In this document: positions 22,809 through 34,372 of the stretch, in pieces | Position numbering within the stretch: position 1 is the stretch's first letter | How the letters are laid out: every line of letters begins with the position of its first letter | Assembly (NCBI RefSeq): GCF_016802725.1 | Contig: NC_052668.1 | Coordinates: 4,880,501 to 4,944,500 of the forward strand | Reading direction: 5' to 3' | Source: Solenopsis invicta | Lineage: Eukaryota > Arthropoda > Insecta > Hymenoptera > Formicidae | Length of the DNA stretch: 64,000 bases | The notes under the pieces: model-generated | Database searches by the model: none | What the model saw: the letters and a program-made list of their open reading frames with translations, nothing else | Told to the model about the DNA's origin: nothing | Made by a program: the position numbers and the translations under genes

Positions 22809-23180
22809 TCAGCACAGCGGGTGAGTCACGAGCTCGCTTGGCCGCATTCCTCGGGAGGCGCAGTCGGCCGGGTTATCGCAGCTCGGCACATGTCGCCAAA
22901 GAGCCCTCGGCACTGCCCGTTGGATCTCCGCGACGCGATTGGCCACGTACGTTGTCCAGAAGGACGGATGTCTCTGGATCCAACTCAAGGCCACGGTAGA
23001 GTCGGACCAAAGGAAGATCGGCACGTCCTGCAGACTCAGCGTGGACAGCACGTGCGGAACCAGGCGTGCCAGCAGAGCAGCACCAGTAAGTTCTAGGCGA
23101 GGCAGCGAGACTTGCTTTAAGGGCGTTACTTTAGTTTTGGCCATGACAATTGTGCTGATTTTTCCTTCAGCGGACTGCAC
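22809..23180 (-). pseudogene. BEL/Pao RNase H domain
   Basis: The segment carries KVTPLKQVSLPRLELTGAAL (the RLEL acidic site), PIFLWSDSTVALSWIQ (catalytic Asp) and CDNPADCASRGM (the NPAD motif), in the order of Pao RNase H. The linker to the integrase (22808-22497) is frameshifted and contributes only weakly recognisable peptide. Confidence 0.88.
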
Positions 23181-23323
23181 GCAAAGATATGCGACTGCCG
23201 CGTACGCTCGCTCCGAAGCGTCTGCGAACCCTGCAGCTCCAGCTGTCCCTGAGCGGGGGAACCCCGCAGCCGTCTCGGAACATAAATCTGGCGCAGCAGA
23301 GGGAGCTCAGATTGAAATGCCTT

Positions 23324-24120
23324 TCAAGCTACGGCATCAGCGTCCACCAACGGCTCGTCCCAGTTAAGGTCTTGGAGCCACGCCGTCTGAATGTGGATTT
23401 TGGCCCTGACCACGACGGGGACCAGCCATCCAAGCGGATCGAACATCCCGGCAGCCTGCGACAGAATGGAGCGCTTTGTGGCAACCGCATCTGATATTTC
23501 ACTGAATGAAAAGGTGAAATAGTCTGGAGTCGGGTGCCACTGCAACCCGAGAGGAGGGTGGCTTTTGAGAGGTAGCCACGAAAGAGTGGTTGATGACAGC
23601 CGGTCGGCTGACGGCATTTCCTCCAAAAGGGCGGCATTGTTTGTCGACCACTTCTTCAAGGGGAATCCGCCCGCCGAGCAAATCTGTGTCAGCTGCTGTT
23701 GCATCTCCTTCGCTTTTTGGAGTGTGTTGGCGTCGGTGAGGACGTCGTCCATGTAGACGTCCCACTGTAATATTGCCGCTCCGAGTGGACAAGCGCCTTC
23801 CTCGTCATCAGTCAACTGCCTTAAAGTTCTCATGGCCAAAAAGGGTGCGCAAGCAAGTCCATAGGTGACCGTGTTGAGCTGATATTTTCTGACGTCATTG
23901 GTCTTATTGTGACGTCAGAGAATACACTGTAGGTCACGGTCGACACGGTGAACCCAGATCTGCCTGAACATCTTCTTGATGTCCGAAGCTATGATGTACT
24001 TATGCGCACGCCACCGGAGGAGTACGTCTGCCAGGGCTGGCAGCAGATTTGGTCACGGAAGAAGATGCTCGTTCAGAGACCCATCGGAAGCGAGACTAGA
24101 AGAGCCGTTAAAAACGACTC
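23324..24120 (-). pseudogene. BEL/Pao reverse transcriptase
   Basis: The catalytic box reads WDVYMDDVLTDA (23744-23755 for YMDD). Most BEL/Pao enzymes have YVDD, so the Met is a small variation. Upstream, in another frame, are SDIKKMFRQIWVH and YQLNTVTYGLACAPFLAMRT (palm and fingers). Downstream are GGFPLKKWSTNN and RSILSQAAGMFDPLGWLVPV, the highly conserved Pao signature. At least one frameshift lies near 23840. Confidence 0.9.
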
Positions 24121-24990
24121 TCAATTTGGTGGAGGCGCGGAACGCAGCACGTCATGATGAGGAAGATAGCATGTTCGACTGGCGGGGCGATTAGGCAAGA
24201 GATTAGCGAGTGACATGTGTTGCAGATTTTCGTACTGTCGCAGGAACTTGGCGTACATCGTCCTCATGGTTGCGTCGCGGTTGAGTCGCCTCTTGACGTG
24301 CGTTAGGACACGAAGCGTTGTGGCGCGAGAGCCCGAGAAGTCTGGTAGAGGCTCAATCAGCGGAAGGCTCACAATATATTGCCCATCTTGCAAGCGACGA
24401 TAAGTCTTGATGAAGTGGTCCTCAGCCGCCTGCTCATTGGGGGTGAGTAGAATTGTCGTTGCGGAAGGAAGCTTCTCCTGCTCCCAGAAATGGCGCACGC
24501 TTAGCACCAGGTCGTCTCCCACGGAGCACTGCAGCAAGCACATGCGCGAAGTCCTGTCCTTGTCCTCGTCCGATATTATCCAACCTAAAATTGTTTTTTG
24601 TCTTATAGGCTGGTTCGGACCTCCACGTCGGAGACCGTCACGTAGAATAGTTGCACTGGCGCCGACGCCGAATAACACCTTAATGGGATCATCGGCCAAG
24701 TAATCAGGATCGGCCAACTCCAATCCGCGTAGGCGTAAGCGCTGCCACTACCGTCGCTGGTGTAGATGGTGAGGCGAGGCACCACGAGCGCCTTGATCGT
24801 CATCGTTGGTCCGTCCAAACGCAAGGTAAAGGCGAGCTTCACCTTTTCTCGCGAAACAGCGGTCTGTTCTCGCCAACACCAAAGATCGTGTAAGCAGCAC
24901 GAGAGCGCGGCAATCTCAATTGCTGCGCTAAGGCCTCGGCGAGGAGAGTGGTTTCTGCGCCCGGGTCGACAAGCGCGCGAGCCGCATGCC
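24121..24990 (-). pseudogene. BEL/Pao protease and connecting region
   Basis: Near 24970 the minus strand reads LVDPGAETTLLAEAL, an aspartic-protease active site (DxGA type). The sequence then continues IFGVGENRPLFREKVKLAFT after a frame change. From 24723 the frame reads ELADPDYLADDPIKVLFGVG and GWIISDEDK, the typical end of the Pao protease domain (DUF1758-like). It then leads into the region before the reverse transcriptase. Frameshifts near 24900 and 24740 disrupt it. Confidence 0.85.
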
Positions 24991-26022
24991 CCCCCGAAGC
25001 GGTTGATCACGCGGATATGAGCTGTAGTTAGCGCGGTTGCCGGCCGGATGGCGTGATGTGACATGCTCGCGAGCGCGATTTCGCGGGAAGCATCGTGCAG
25101 CGAGGAATGATGACGTTCCCCGTACATCGCACACGGTCTCCTTGATGGGTATTCGATGCGACCCAAGGCAATTACGACAAAGACTCCCCTCCTGCATGCG
25201 CTCTGGAGGAGTCTTCTTCTGGTACGCCTCGCATTGCATCAGGAAATGCTCAGTTTTGCACAGTGGACAACGGCTCCGCTTTTGCTCTTGGCCTTTCACG
25301 TGGTGAACGCGTATCGCCTTTGCATCGCCGGAAGCGGCCTTCGTCACGCTGCTTTCTGGCTTCGGCGGTTGCACTGTCTCCAGCACTCGCAACTGCTCAA
25401 GAAATAATTTGAACTCCGCGTACGACGGCGGATCCGTACGACCTCGGAGCAGTTCTTCCCAATCGAGACGCGAACTTGGCTCGTGTCGATCGACCACGGA
25501 GTGAATAAAAAAGTCCTCGCAATTCGTTATCGGTTGGCCAATACACTTAAGGTTGTCGATTGTTCCGGTGATTCCCAGATAAAGTTTCCGCAATTTGCCC
25601 GCCGTCCCGTTCTTTATTTTGCTGAGTGAAGAAAAATTTGTGAAACACGAACAAACCAACAAACGCCTGTTCTTGTAGTACTCTTGAAGCCGAGTCCGAT
25701 CGCGTTAATAATTTTTGCTTACGATAGGCAGCGGTTTAATGAGCGAGGCGGTCTCCTTGTCCAAGCACGTCCGTAAATAGTCATTTCTCGACATCGGAAA
25801 GATGCCGATTGTTCCCGATGATTGAGCAAAAAAGATTGCGAAATGATGGCCAATCCTCAAATTTGCTCGAGAAATGCGGCATGGTAATCTTAGCAAGGTT
25901 GTTCGAGGAGCGTATGGAGATAGCTGCGGAGGCTCGTTTGCGAGCGGTCGCGGCTCTACCCTTGCGATGCCCCCGGCGAGCGAGCGTCGTAACGTGGTGA
26001 ACGCGGTGCGTTGCGACAAATA

Positions 26023-27304
26023 CCAGGTGTATGCATAAGTTTTTTCCGGTTCACTAAGAGATGGCACCAGCAAAAAGTACGCAGCGTATTAATTTGACAC
26101 ATACGTTATTTTGTTTGTCTGACATAAAACTACAAACACACACAAGTTGAGTTCGCCAAAAACTAGCGTCTTTGTTTTATTGTTCAGTGATCATGTCGAG
26201 TTTTGTGCCTGAAAAACAACATTTGCGGCACGCATTGCTTTTTTTATTTATTCAAAAGAAAAAGGCTGTTGAAAGTCATCGTTTGCTGGTAGAAACATAT
26301 AGTGAACACGCTCCATCGATTAGAACATGTGAGACATGGTTTCGACAATTTAAAAGTGGTGATTTCAATGTGAAAGACAGTGAGCGCTCTGGTAGACCAC
26401 AAAAATGCGAAGACGAGCAATTGCAGGAATTATTGGATGATGACCCAACTCAAACTCAACGGCAATTAGCAGAAGCATTACATGTATCACAAGAAACAAT
26501 TAACAGATGTTTACGAGCAATGGAAAAGATCAATAAACTCGGTAAATGGGTCCTACACAATTTGAATGAATGTCAAATGGAAAATCGCAAAGTCACTTGT
26601 GAAATGCTGCTTTAACGCCACAAAAGAAAATCATTTTTGTATGGAATTGTGACGGGTGACGAAAAATGGATTTATTTTGAAAACCCGAAGCGGAAAAAAT
26701 CGTGGCTTTCACTTGGCAAAGCCGGTCCATCAACACCAAGGCCAAATCGCTTCGGCAAGAAAACCATGCTCTGTGTCTGGTGGGACCAGAGCGGTATTAT
26801 GTATTATGAACTCTTAAAGCCCGGCGAAACTGTTAATACACAACGCTATCGCCAACAAATGATTAATTTAAACCACGCATTAATCGAAAGACGACCGGAA
26901 TGGGCCAGAAGGTATGGCAAAGTGATTTTGTTACACGACAATGCGCCGTCTCACACAGCAAAACCAGTGAAAGACACTTTAAAATCTCTTGGATGGGACA
27001 TCCTTCCGCACTCGCTGTACTCCTCAGACCTGGCGCCATCTGAATATCACCTCTTCTCATCAATGGGGCACGCGCTCGCAGAGCAGCACTTCAGCAATTT
27101 CTAGGATGCTGGAAAATGACTCGACAAAAGGTTTGCCGCAAAAGACAAGCAGTTTTTCTGCCAAGGTATTCATAAATTACCTGAAAGATTGGCGAAATGT
27201 ATAGAAGCCGTGGCCAATATTTTGAATAAAAAAATTTAATTTTCCTTGAAAATTACGTGTTTTTTTTTACCAAAGAACCGGAAAAAACTTATGCATACAC
27301 CTGG
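26023..27304 (+). mobile_element. mariner copy A (1282 bp), inserted in BEL/Pao gag
   Basis: The ends are inverted repeats beginning CCAGGTGTATGCATAAGTTT, flanked by TA (26021-26022 and 27305-27306). The interior is a full-length but mutated transposase. It is a sister of the inverted copy at 29360-30646. Confidence 0.95.
26193..27239 (+). pseudogene. mariner transposase, copy A (DD34E form)
   Basis: The start MSSFVPEKQHLRHALLFLF is intact. A helix-turn-helix lies around QTQRQLAEALHVSQETINRC. Catalytic motifs are VTGDEKWIYFE (first Asp), LLHDNAPSHTA (second Asp) and YSSDLAPSEYHLFSSM, where the third acidic residue, 34 residues on, is Glu and not Asp. In-frame stops are TAA at 26613-26615 (in CEMLL*RHKRK), TAG at 27102-27104 and TGA at 27117-27119 (K*LDKRF). 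The first and last of these are also present in copy B. Confidence 0.92.
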
Positions 27305-27677
27305 TAAACTTTCTTAGTCTTAGCCGCGTAACCGTCACAAAAATAATCGCTTTTCCCGTAATCGTCCCAGTACTTACAGTTTAATGTAGCATGCCGGGTC
27401 TCGAACTTTTCCCAATGTTTGTCGAGCAATTGGAGGCGATTGTTGATCACGTCGACCGTAATGTTCGCAGCACCGAGTTTTTTTATGTTGTTTGCCGTAT
27501 TGGTTATATAGCCACGCAGTTGCACTTGCAGTCGAACGGCGCTCTCGAAATCCATGCTCATCTTTTTCTATTGTTCACAGGCAGTTACATTCCAAAGGTA
27601 CTGAGGAACGAGTCACCACGAGTGTCACTAATGCACTGCACGCACCGGCGGAGTGATCCGGCTCGAAGGACTATAAG

Positions 27678-28173
27678 TGTTTGTTGCACGGCATTGGTGC
27701 CCAAACTCGCACCGATGCAACATGGCGGGATGGAGATGCCGATTAAATTGTACTAAATACACTTGTTACGTTTGAACGAAATATAACTTTTATTTTTCAC
27801 AAAGGTACTTGCTTTTGATAATGACCACGATACGCTTACTTCTCCAAATTTAACTGCAAAAAAAGGCGCGCTTCTACCGCTTGTGGGAGTTATAGCCTCC
27901 GACACGATCCGTTCCCGAGGATTTCACGTGAACCTTCCGCGGTCTTGCAGGGAACAAATCGTGCCGGACTCAGCCGTTCAAATACACAAGATTGTCGCGC
28001 ATCGAACGCCAATTGGTCGGCTACAGCGTGCAGCGCTCGACCACGCGCACGATCACGCGGATGATAGACCGAGCTCACCGCTCTGCTTTGATTGGTAATC
28101 AACAACATGTTAATTCTAAGGCCAAGAATCGATCGCTTGAAACTAAAAATAATAATTGCAGCGCTTTGCAACA
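27678..28173 (-). repeat. 5' LTR of the BEL/Pao element
   Basis: 496 bp, homologous to 20200-20687. Just inside it (27667-27650, minus strand) the leader contains CCTTCGAGCCGGATCA, in the place where the primer-binding site is expected. I do not assign a tRNA. Confidence 0.9.
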
Positions 28174-29359
28174 TTTTTAGCCTTAGAATTAATAACTCAG
28201 AAAGGAGCTACAAATTGCGTCGTTTTGCAACACTTTGTAACGCACTTTTCCTACGCTCGCCAAACGTAGGAGAGGGCGTACAATTAGTTTCGGGACGGAA
28301 AACGGCAATTATCAAAACGTAATTTTTAGGTGAGCGCCAGGCGCGATTTTTTGTCGCTGAAAATCTAAAATGGCGTAATCACGAAGCAATACCTCTGCCC
28401 GCGGTTTTCTCAGTATATAGTATAGCAGAGGAGCGCGATTCTTAATAATACGTTGAGGTAAGGGAGGGGGGGGACGCAATCACAACACTAGAGCTAACGA
28501 GGGAACCGTACGAAGTTGACACACGAATTTCGTGAAAAAAAAATATCTGCGTCTAGGTCTACTTAAACTAAAACACGTGTAATAGGTCTAATTTTTTGCT
28601 AGCCCATTTGAAAAAAAAAATGGAAGATTGAATAAGTTAGCGCGCGCGTATAATAGTAGGTCTATTATATTGTTGATCTTTTTTATTTTGTCGGTTGTAA
28701 TATATGTAAAATACGGATTACAGAAATTATTGTTATATATAATATTTTATTAATATCAACTTTGCCTTTGAATGTACGGCAAATAGATCATATACGCATT
28801 GTTGATGAGGATTATTTATCCTTTGTAACCGTGTCTGCCGTATGTGCCTTTAACGGCAGTTTGCAGTAAGATGAACAGACAGAGGATGCTTCACGGCGGA
28901 ATTAAATACGGAATTTGTGACACATTAACTTTCGTAAACGCACGCGGCACGGACAACAACTATCCCGCACACGAATAACTTACAATCTTATGCGGTTATC
29001 GCACGGACATAACGCTCCTTACGGCGGAGCGCGATTGACGATTAACAAGCACGACAATTAATTTTGCGGGATTCCGGTAGCCGGTGTGACTCGCGGTAAT
29101 TTCATAAAGCGACGAATTCCGCTTAGACCGATCGGCTCGAGTCTTGCGGAGATCGGGCCGCGCAAATTCCACGCACCGAGTTACTTCTACGACTTCCCGC
29201 AATTGGTTTGAAAACTCTGCTCGATAACCGGCGCGATCACGAGCAAGTTCACGAATACCAGTCCGGTATGAAGAATCTTCCCGAAAAATAACTTAATACG
29301 ATACGAAAATTTCTTATAAACTCAGACACGGTATAATACGTAAATCTTTCTTAATACTA
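28174..29359. other. Unassigned region left of mariner copy B
   Basis: It is AT-rich up to about 28850 and then more GC-rich (28860-29350), with no frame of recognised function. The GC-rich part continues on the other side of mariner copy B (from 30649), so it is probably one older element, possibly LTR or leader sequence. I cannot name it. Confidence 0.4.
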
Positions 29360-30646
29360 ACAGGTGTATGCATAAGTTTTTTCCGGTTCTTTGGTAAAAA
29401 AAAACACGTAATTTTCAAGGAAAATTAAATTTTTTTATTTAAAATATTGGCCACGGCTTCTATACATTTCGCCAATCTTTCAGGTAATTTATGAATACCT
29501 TGGCAGAAAAACTGCTTGTCTTTTGCGGCAAACCTTTTGTCGAGTCATTTTCCAGCATCCTCGAAATTGCTGAAGTGCTGCTCTGCGAGCGCGTGCCCCA
29601 TTGATGAGAAGAGGTGATATTCAGATGGCGCCAGGTCTGAGGAGTACAGCGAGTGCGGAAGGATGTCCCATCCAAGAGATTTTAAAGTGTCTTTCACTGG
29701 TTTTGCTGTGTGAGACGGCGCATTGTCGTGTAACAAAATCACTTTGCCATACCTTCTGGCCCATTCCGGTCGTCTTTCGATTAATGCGTGGTTTAAATTA
29801 ATCATTTGTTGGCGATAGCGTTGTGTATTAACAGTTTCGCCGGGCTTCAAGAGTTCATAATACATAATACCGCTCTGGTCCCACCAGACACAGAGCATGG
29901 TTTTCTTGCCGAAGCGATTTGGCCTTGGTGTTGATGGACCGGCTTTGCCAAGTGAAAGCCACGATTTTTTCCGCTTCGGGTTTTCAAAATAAATCCATTT
30001 TTCGTCACCCGTCACAATTCCATACAAAAATGATTTTCTTTTGTTGCGTTAAAGCAGCATTTCACAAGTGACTTTGCGATTTTCCATTTGACATTCATTC
30101 AAATTGTGTAGGACCCATTTACCGAGTTTATTGATCTTTTCCATTGCTCGTAAACATCTGTTAATTGTTTCTTGTGATACATGTAATGCTTCTGCTAATT
30201 GCCGTTGAGTTTGAGTTGGGTCATCATCCAATAATTCCTGCAATTGCTCGTCTTCGCATTTTTGTGGTCTACCAGAGCGCTCACTGTCTTTCACATTGAA
30301 ATCACCACTTTTAAATTGTCGAAACCATGTCTCATATGTTCTAATCGATGGAGCGTGTTCACCATATGTTTCTATCAGCAAACGACTTCCAACAACCTTT
30401 TTCTTTTGATTAAATAAAAAAAGCAATGTGTGCCGCAAATATTGTTTTTCAGGCACAAAACTCGATATGATCACTGAACAATAAAACAAAGACGCTAGTT
30501 TTTGGCGGACTCAACTTGTGTGTGTTTGTAGTTCTATGTCAGACTATGTCAGAATAAAATGACTTATGTGTCAAATTAATACGCTGCGTACTTTTCGTTG
30601 GCGCCATCTCTTAGTGAAACCGGAAAAAACTTATGCATACGCCTGG
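29360..30646 (-). mobile_element. mariner copy B (1287 bp)
   Basis: Same terminal inverted repeats as copy A (CAGGTGTATGCATAAGTTTT), flanked by TA at 29358-29359 and 30647-30648, in the opposite orientation. The two copies are about 2 kb apart and nearly identical over long stretches. Confidence 0.95.
29425..30468 (-). pseudogene. mariner transposase, copy B (DD34E form)
   Basis: It aligns with copy A over its whole length. The start codon is mutated: the MSSFVPEK of copy A reads ISSFVPEK here (ATG to ATA). The TAA in CEMLL*RNKRK (30049-30051) and the TGA in K*LDKRF (29545-29547) are identical to copy A. The TAG of copy A is a GAG (NFEDAG) here, so that lesion arose later in copy A. A one-codon deletion lies near VVGSRLLIETYGE. 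The third catalytic residue is Glu (LAPSEYHLF) in both copies. Confidence 0.92.
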
Positions 30647-31990
30647 TAAACGGTACAAGTGACTGTCGGTGTATCCCTGACATGGACTTCCGACGAAATC
30701 CGGGCTGCGGCCGATTTCTCGGGAAGCTTTACTATTGCGACGTTAAATCGGAATTGCGGAATGGTTTATTCGTAATTACGGTACGCGGTGCTAATTGCTC
30801 GCGACAACGGAGATCGACCCTTACCCGGCTTTTTAAATCTATGGTTACCGGAGCGGCGGCTTACAAAAAGTCGGCAGGCAGTCGTCTGCTGCAGGACTTT
30901 TTGGATGGAACTTCCCTGAATGATGGCACGCACGACAGTGACGAACCGATCCGTGCTTTCCGGCTGGCCGGGTTTCGCCGAATTTCCGCGTGACTCCTTT
31001 TTTCGCCGATTTTTACCGATGATAGGCCTGCTGCCCTATTGTATGTCTTTTTTGCTCTAGCGGTAGTCTGTTCTCATTGGGCAGTTGATAGTACGTTCTC
31101 TTCTAATGCTCCGGTATTCGCGATTCCAGTATCTCGCTTTCTTTTGCTGCTCCGCGCCGTTGCGGCGTTGTTAAGTTGAGCGCCGCCTGTACTTACGAGC
31201 CGGTGGGAATATGACGGATACTCCCAAATTGTCCCGGTGTTAATGCTCCGATTTAAGATACCGTCTTCTCCTGGAGGTTGCCGGGCTAGCCAGGCCTTTG
31301 ACGACACTGGGGTACGGTATAACGGTTCAGCGGTCTGCAGTCCGCTGGTTCGAGTGGAAGCTTCTCCGGTCGAATTGGTTGTAATTGAGGACAACGTTAA
31401 GACATGAAGCGTTTCAGAAATATAAGCGGGAAATCTAGGCGGAACTACGACTTAGCTTTCCGGCGCGGGCTTGGCGTCGTCGTGATTTCTGCCGCTTTCT
31501 CGGCTTGATGTCTTCTTCCGGAGAGATCACAGAGTTACCAATGTCGTCCGATCGGGCTTGCACTGACTCTCTCACACCCTGACTCTCTCACACCCTAGCG
31601 CTCTCGATAATTACACATGTTACAAAAAAATACACCGAAATAAAGAGCGGTAAGGCGCGGCACTTTATGCGGGGCATTTGCCTCTCCTTCTCTCTTTCGG
31701 GGAGAGACAAGCGCGACCCAGGATGCCCTTGACGTCCTTATCGCTCTCCGGGATGGCGTTACGGAGCGTCACGTCATAGCTTTTTATTAAGATTTTGACT
31801 CACGTAGGCTAAAACGTAAGGCATTACAAAAATGTGAAGTTTAAATAAAGCTGTTAATGCTATAATTAAGAAAGCTAGACAAATACAGGAATTTTTAATG
31901 TGCATAAAGGTTTGTTTAATACTAGAATTACTAAAAAACTTATTTATATTTTGTATATACTGTTTGAAATGTATACTTATGAAAATATTA
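30647..31990. other. Unassigned GC-richer region
   Basis: An open frame of 131 codons (30598-30993, plus) begins inside the mariner end and is not a gene I recognise. Nothing matches known domains. A 16-bp unit TGACTCTCTCACACCC is repeated twice at 31564-31595. This may be decayed LTR-retrotransposon leader. Confidence 0.4.
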
Positions 31991-33287
31991 TTAGGAGTAT
32001 AAATAAGTTTCCGCCATTTCACAAAAAATGGCGCCACTAGTATGTTATGGTTGAAATTGTCTGTTGTAAAACGTTATATCGTAAGGTTGGACATCTGGCA
32101 ACAACATAACCTTAAAATATTAGCGATTTTGTATCAGCATCATATATCTTTTTTTGTGTGAAAATGTCGAGTTTTGAGCCGAATAAGCGTCATTTGCGGG
32201 AGCTTTTGATTTATTTCCTTAATTTGAAGAAATCTGCAGCCGAGGCGCATCGATTGCTTGTAGAAGCACATGGTGAGGCTGCCTTAAGTAAGAGAAGTTG
32301 CCGTGAGTGTTTTCACAAGTTTAAGAACGGTGAATTTAACGTCGAAGACAAAGAACGTAGCGGAAGGCCGAAAGTGTACGAAGACGCGGAATTGGAAACA
32401 TTATTAGATGAAGATTCGTGCCAAACGCAAGAAGCACTTGCACTTACATTAGGAGTGACTCAACCAGCAATTTCACATCGCTAAAAATCATTGGGAATGA
32501 TTCAAAATCAAGGAAACTGGGTTCCATATGAACTGAAGCCGAGAAACGTTGAACGCCGATTTTTCACATGTGAAATGCTGCTTGCCAAGCATAAACGAAA
32601 GGGTTTTTTGCATCGTATAATCACTGGTGATGAAAAATGGATTCACTACGATAAGAAGTGGAACCCAAAGAAGAAGAAATCATGGGGACCACCTGGCCAT
32701 GCTTCAACATCGACAACCAAGCCGAACATTCATGGAAAAAAATCTCATGTTGTGTATTTGGTTGGATCAGCTTGGTGTCGTGTATTATGAGTTGCTTAAA
32801 CCGAATGAAACCATTACTGGGGCTCTCTACCGAACACAATTGATGAGATTGAGTCGAGTACTCAAGGAAAAACGTGCCCACTATTACTCCAGACACGACA
32901 AAGTTATTCTTCTGCATGATAATGCTCGTCCACATGTTGCGGCGCCGGTCAAAACCTACCTGGAAACACTCAATTGGGAAGTTTTACCCCACCCGCCGTA
33001 TTCACCAGACATTGCTCCTTCTGATTACTACCTGTTTCGATCGATGGCGCATGGCCTGTCTGAGCAACACTTTACATCATATGAAGATACAAAAAATTGG
33101 GTTGATTTGTGGATAGCTTCAAAAGATGAAGCATTCATCCGACGCGGTATTCGTATGCTGCCAGAAAGATGGGAAAAAGTAGTGTCTAGCGATGGACAAT
33201 ACTTCGAATAAAACATTAGGTACCGTTCTTTCACAATAAATGCCCAATTTTTGATAAAAAATGGCGGAAACTTATTTATACTCCTAA
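31991..33287 (+). mobile_element. mariner element (1297 bp), TTAGGAGTAT family
   Basis: The inverted ends TTAGGAGTATAAATAAGTTT are flanked by TA (31989-31990, 33288-33289). Full length with a degenerate transposase. The deleted element at 41525-42385 has related ends (TTAGGAGTACAAATTG) and a related protein. Confidence 0.95.
32164..33211 (+). pseudogene. mariner transposase with one stop and one frameshift
   Basis: It starts MSSFEPNKRHLRELLIYFLN, with a helix-turn-helix near LALTLGVTQPAISHR. The catalytic motifs are all present: ITGDEKWIHYD, LLHDNARPHVAAPV and YSPDIAPSDYYLFRSM. The second and third Asp are 34 residues apart (DD34D). Only two lesions are evident: a TAA at 32482-32484 directly after ISHR, and a frameshift in the A-run near 32737. 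The C-terminus RRGIRMLPERWEKVVSSDGQ ends normally at 33211. It is one of the better preserved transposases in the window. Confidence 0.92.
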
Positions 33288-34294
33288 TATAATCTTCACG
33301 ACTTGATCTCCTTATTAGAGATTTTTAATGAAAACCATCATAAAACTAGTCTCTCTATTTAGAAACAATTCACTTTTGCAGTCATATTTATTATTATGTG
33401 CTTCTATAGAGAATTAATGCAAGAAGTAATAAATAATGAAAGGTTTATAAATTTTTTTTCTTTTCTTGTTAAAACATAGTTTTCTAAAAATATGTCTCGC
33501 ATATACTTATCCCAGAAAAAATCTTTGAATTAATTCTCTGTAAAAGCAAACGAATTGTTTGGTTTGTTTTTGTTTAGGATTAATTCGAAAACTTTTCTGA
33601 GATTAAGATGTGTGAGAAGCAAATTAAGTTAAGTGAGATTGATAAAAAATAGCATTATTGCAGCAATGTAACAACACTAAAGCTTTATATAATAGCTACA
33701 TTGTATCAATGTAACAAAGTGACGAACTAGGTTATTGGTATATAATTGCAATTTTGCTGTAACATAACAGCAATGTTTTCTCTTAGTTACATGTTACGTT
33801 GATATAATGTAACCACGATGTTCTACGAGTGGAAAATTATAACTAACATGGACGTTACATGTAACGAACACGCTATAATTGCGTGTTATCTTTAAGTTTA
33901 TTGCATTAACATTGCTATTATATAGTTGTGTTTGCAGGGTTTGTGTACATTCGGTTCGAGAGAAATGCCCATAATGCTCATTATCCGTAATATTCAAGTT
34001 TTACTATTGTTTAACCCTTAAACACACCGTTCCTGTAAAATACGTAAACACATTTTTGGGTCTGGGAGATATTTTTAACTTTGAGAAATTATAACTTTGG
34101 TTCCAATCAACATTTTTCAACAATCTTTTTTTTTTTTCAAATAAAAGTTTAGAATCTCAGAAATGTGACTGCATAATCGGCATTGCCAAAAAATGTTTTA
34201 TTATTAAGTTATAAAAGAAAAACCATTAAGTAAAAATTAGACTGTTCAAAAAATCCACTTTTTTTAAAATCATATCTCCGCAACAAAAAACTTT
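33288..34294. other. AT-rich spacer with GTAAC/GTTAC-rich patch
   Basis: No gene. The part around 33655-33900 is enriched in short GTAAC and GTTAC words that can pair locally. I see no defined element borders. Confidence 0.5.
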
Positions 34295-34372
34295 TAAGGA
34301 CTTTCAAATACGGCGTTTTAAAGCTAAACAGTCATACTTTTAAAAAAATTATGATATTGTCATTCTATTCCC
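34295..34372. repeat. Left copy of a ~65-bp flank repeat around Gypsy-1
   Basis: ACGGCGTTTTAAAGCTAAA and the following AT-rich bases up to TCATTCTATT recur at 55606-55665, directly beyond the other end of the Gypsy-1 block. By eye the two are about 85% identical in direct orientation. They may be a long duplicated target, or a repeat that recombined. Confidence 0.6.

Larger units (their letters stand above)
24928..27561 (-). pseudogene. BEL/Pao gag, split by a mariner
   Basis: The likely start is the Met at 27561 (MSMDFESAVRLQVQLRGYI). The N-terminal helical part runs to 27305, where the mariner (26023-27304) interrupts the codon series KTKKVY. It resumes at 26022 with LSQRTAFTTLRRSLAGGI. 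Next come SRNDYLRTCLDKETASLIKP and the DUF1759-type region, and then the zinc-binding cluster near 25270-25150 (CPLCKTEHFLMQC, SLCRNCLGSH). Removing the mariner and one TA restores the reading frame at the junction. Independent frameshifts near 25700 and 25130 show the gene is otherwise dead. Confidence 0.85.
20200..28173 (-). mobile_element. BEL/Pao LTR retrotransposon
   Basis: Two direct repeats (20200-20687 and 27678-28173) starting TGTTT(A/G)TTGCACGG and ending GCTTTGCAACA are its LTRs. Between them the minus strand carries, in order, gag with zinc fingers, protease, reverse transcriptase, RNase H, integrase and a C-terminal domain, which is the BEL/Pao order. Because the genes run on the minus strand, the LTR at 27678-28173 is the 5' LTR. 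A mariner (26023-27304) splits gag. Without it the element is about 6.7 kb, a normal size. Frameshifts throughout make it inactive. I see no clear target duplication. Confidence 0.92.

Noticed and set aside
21161..24703. Several long plus-strand open frames in the BEL/Pao region
   Set aside because: Shadows of the GC-rich minus-strand pol gene. Their peptides lack any motif.
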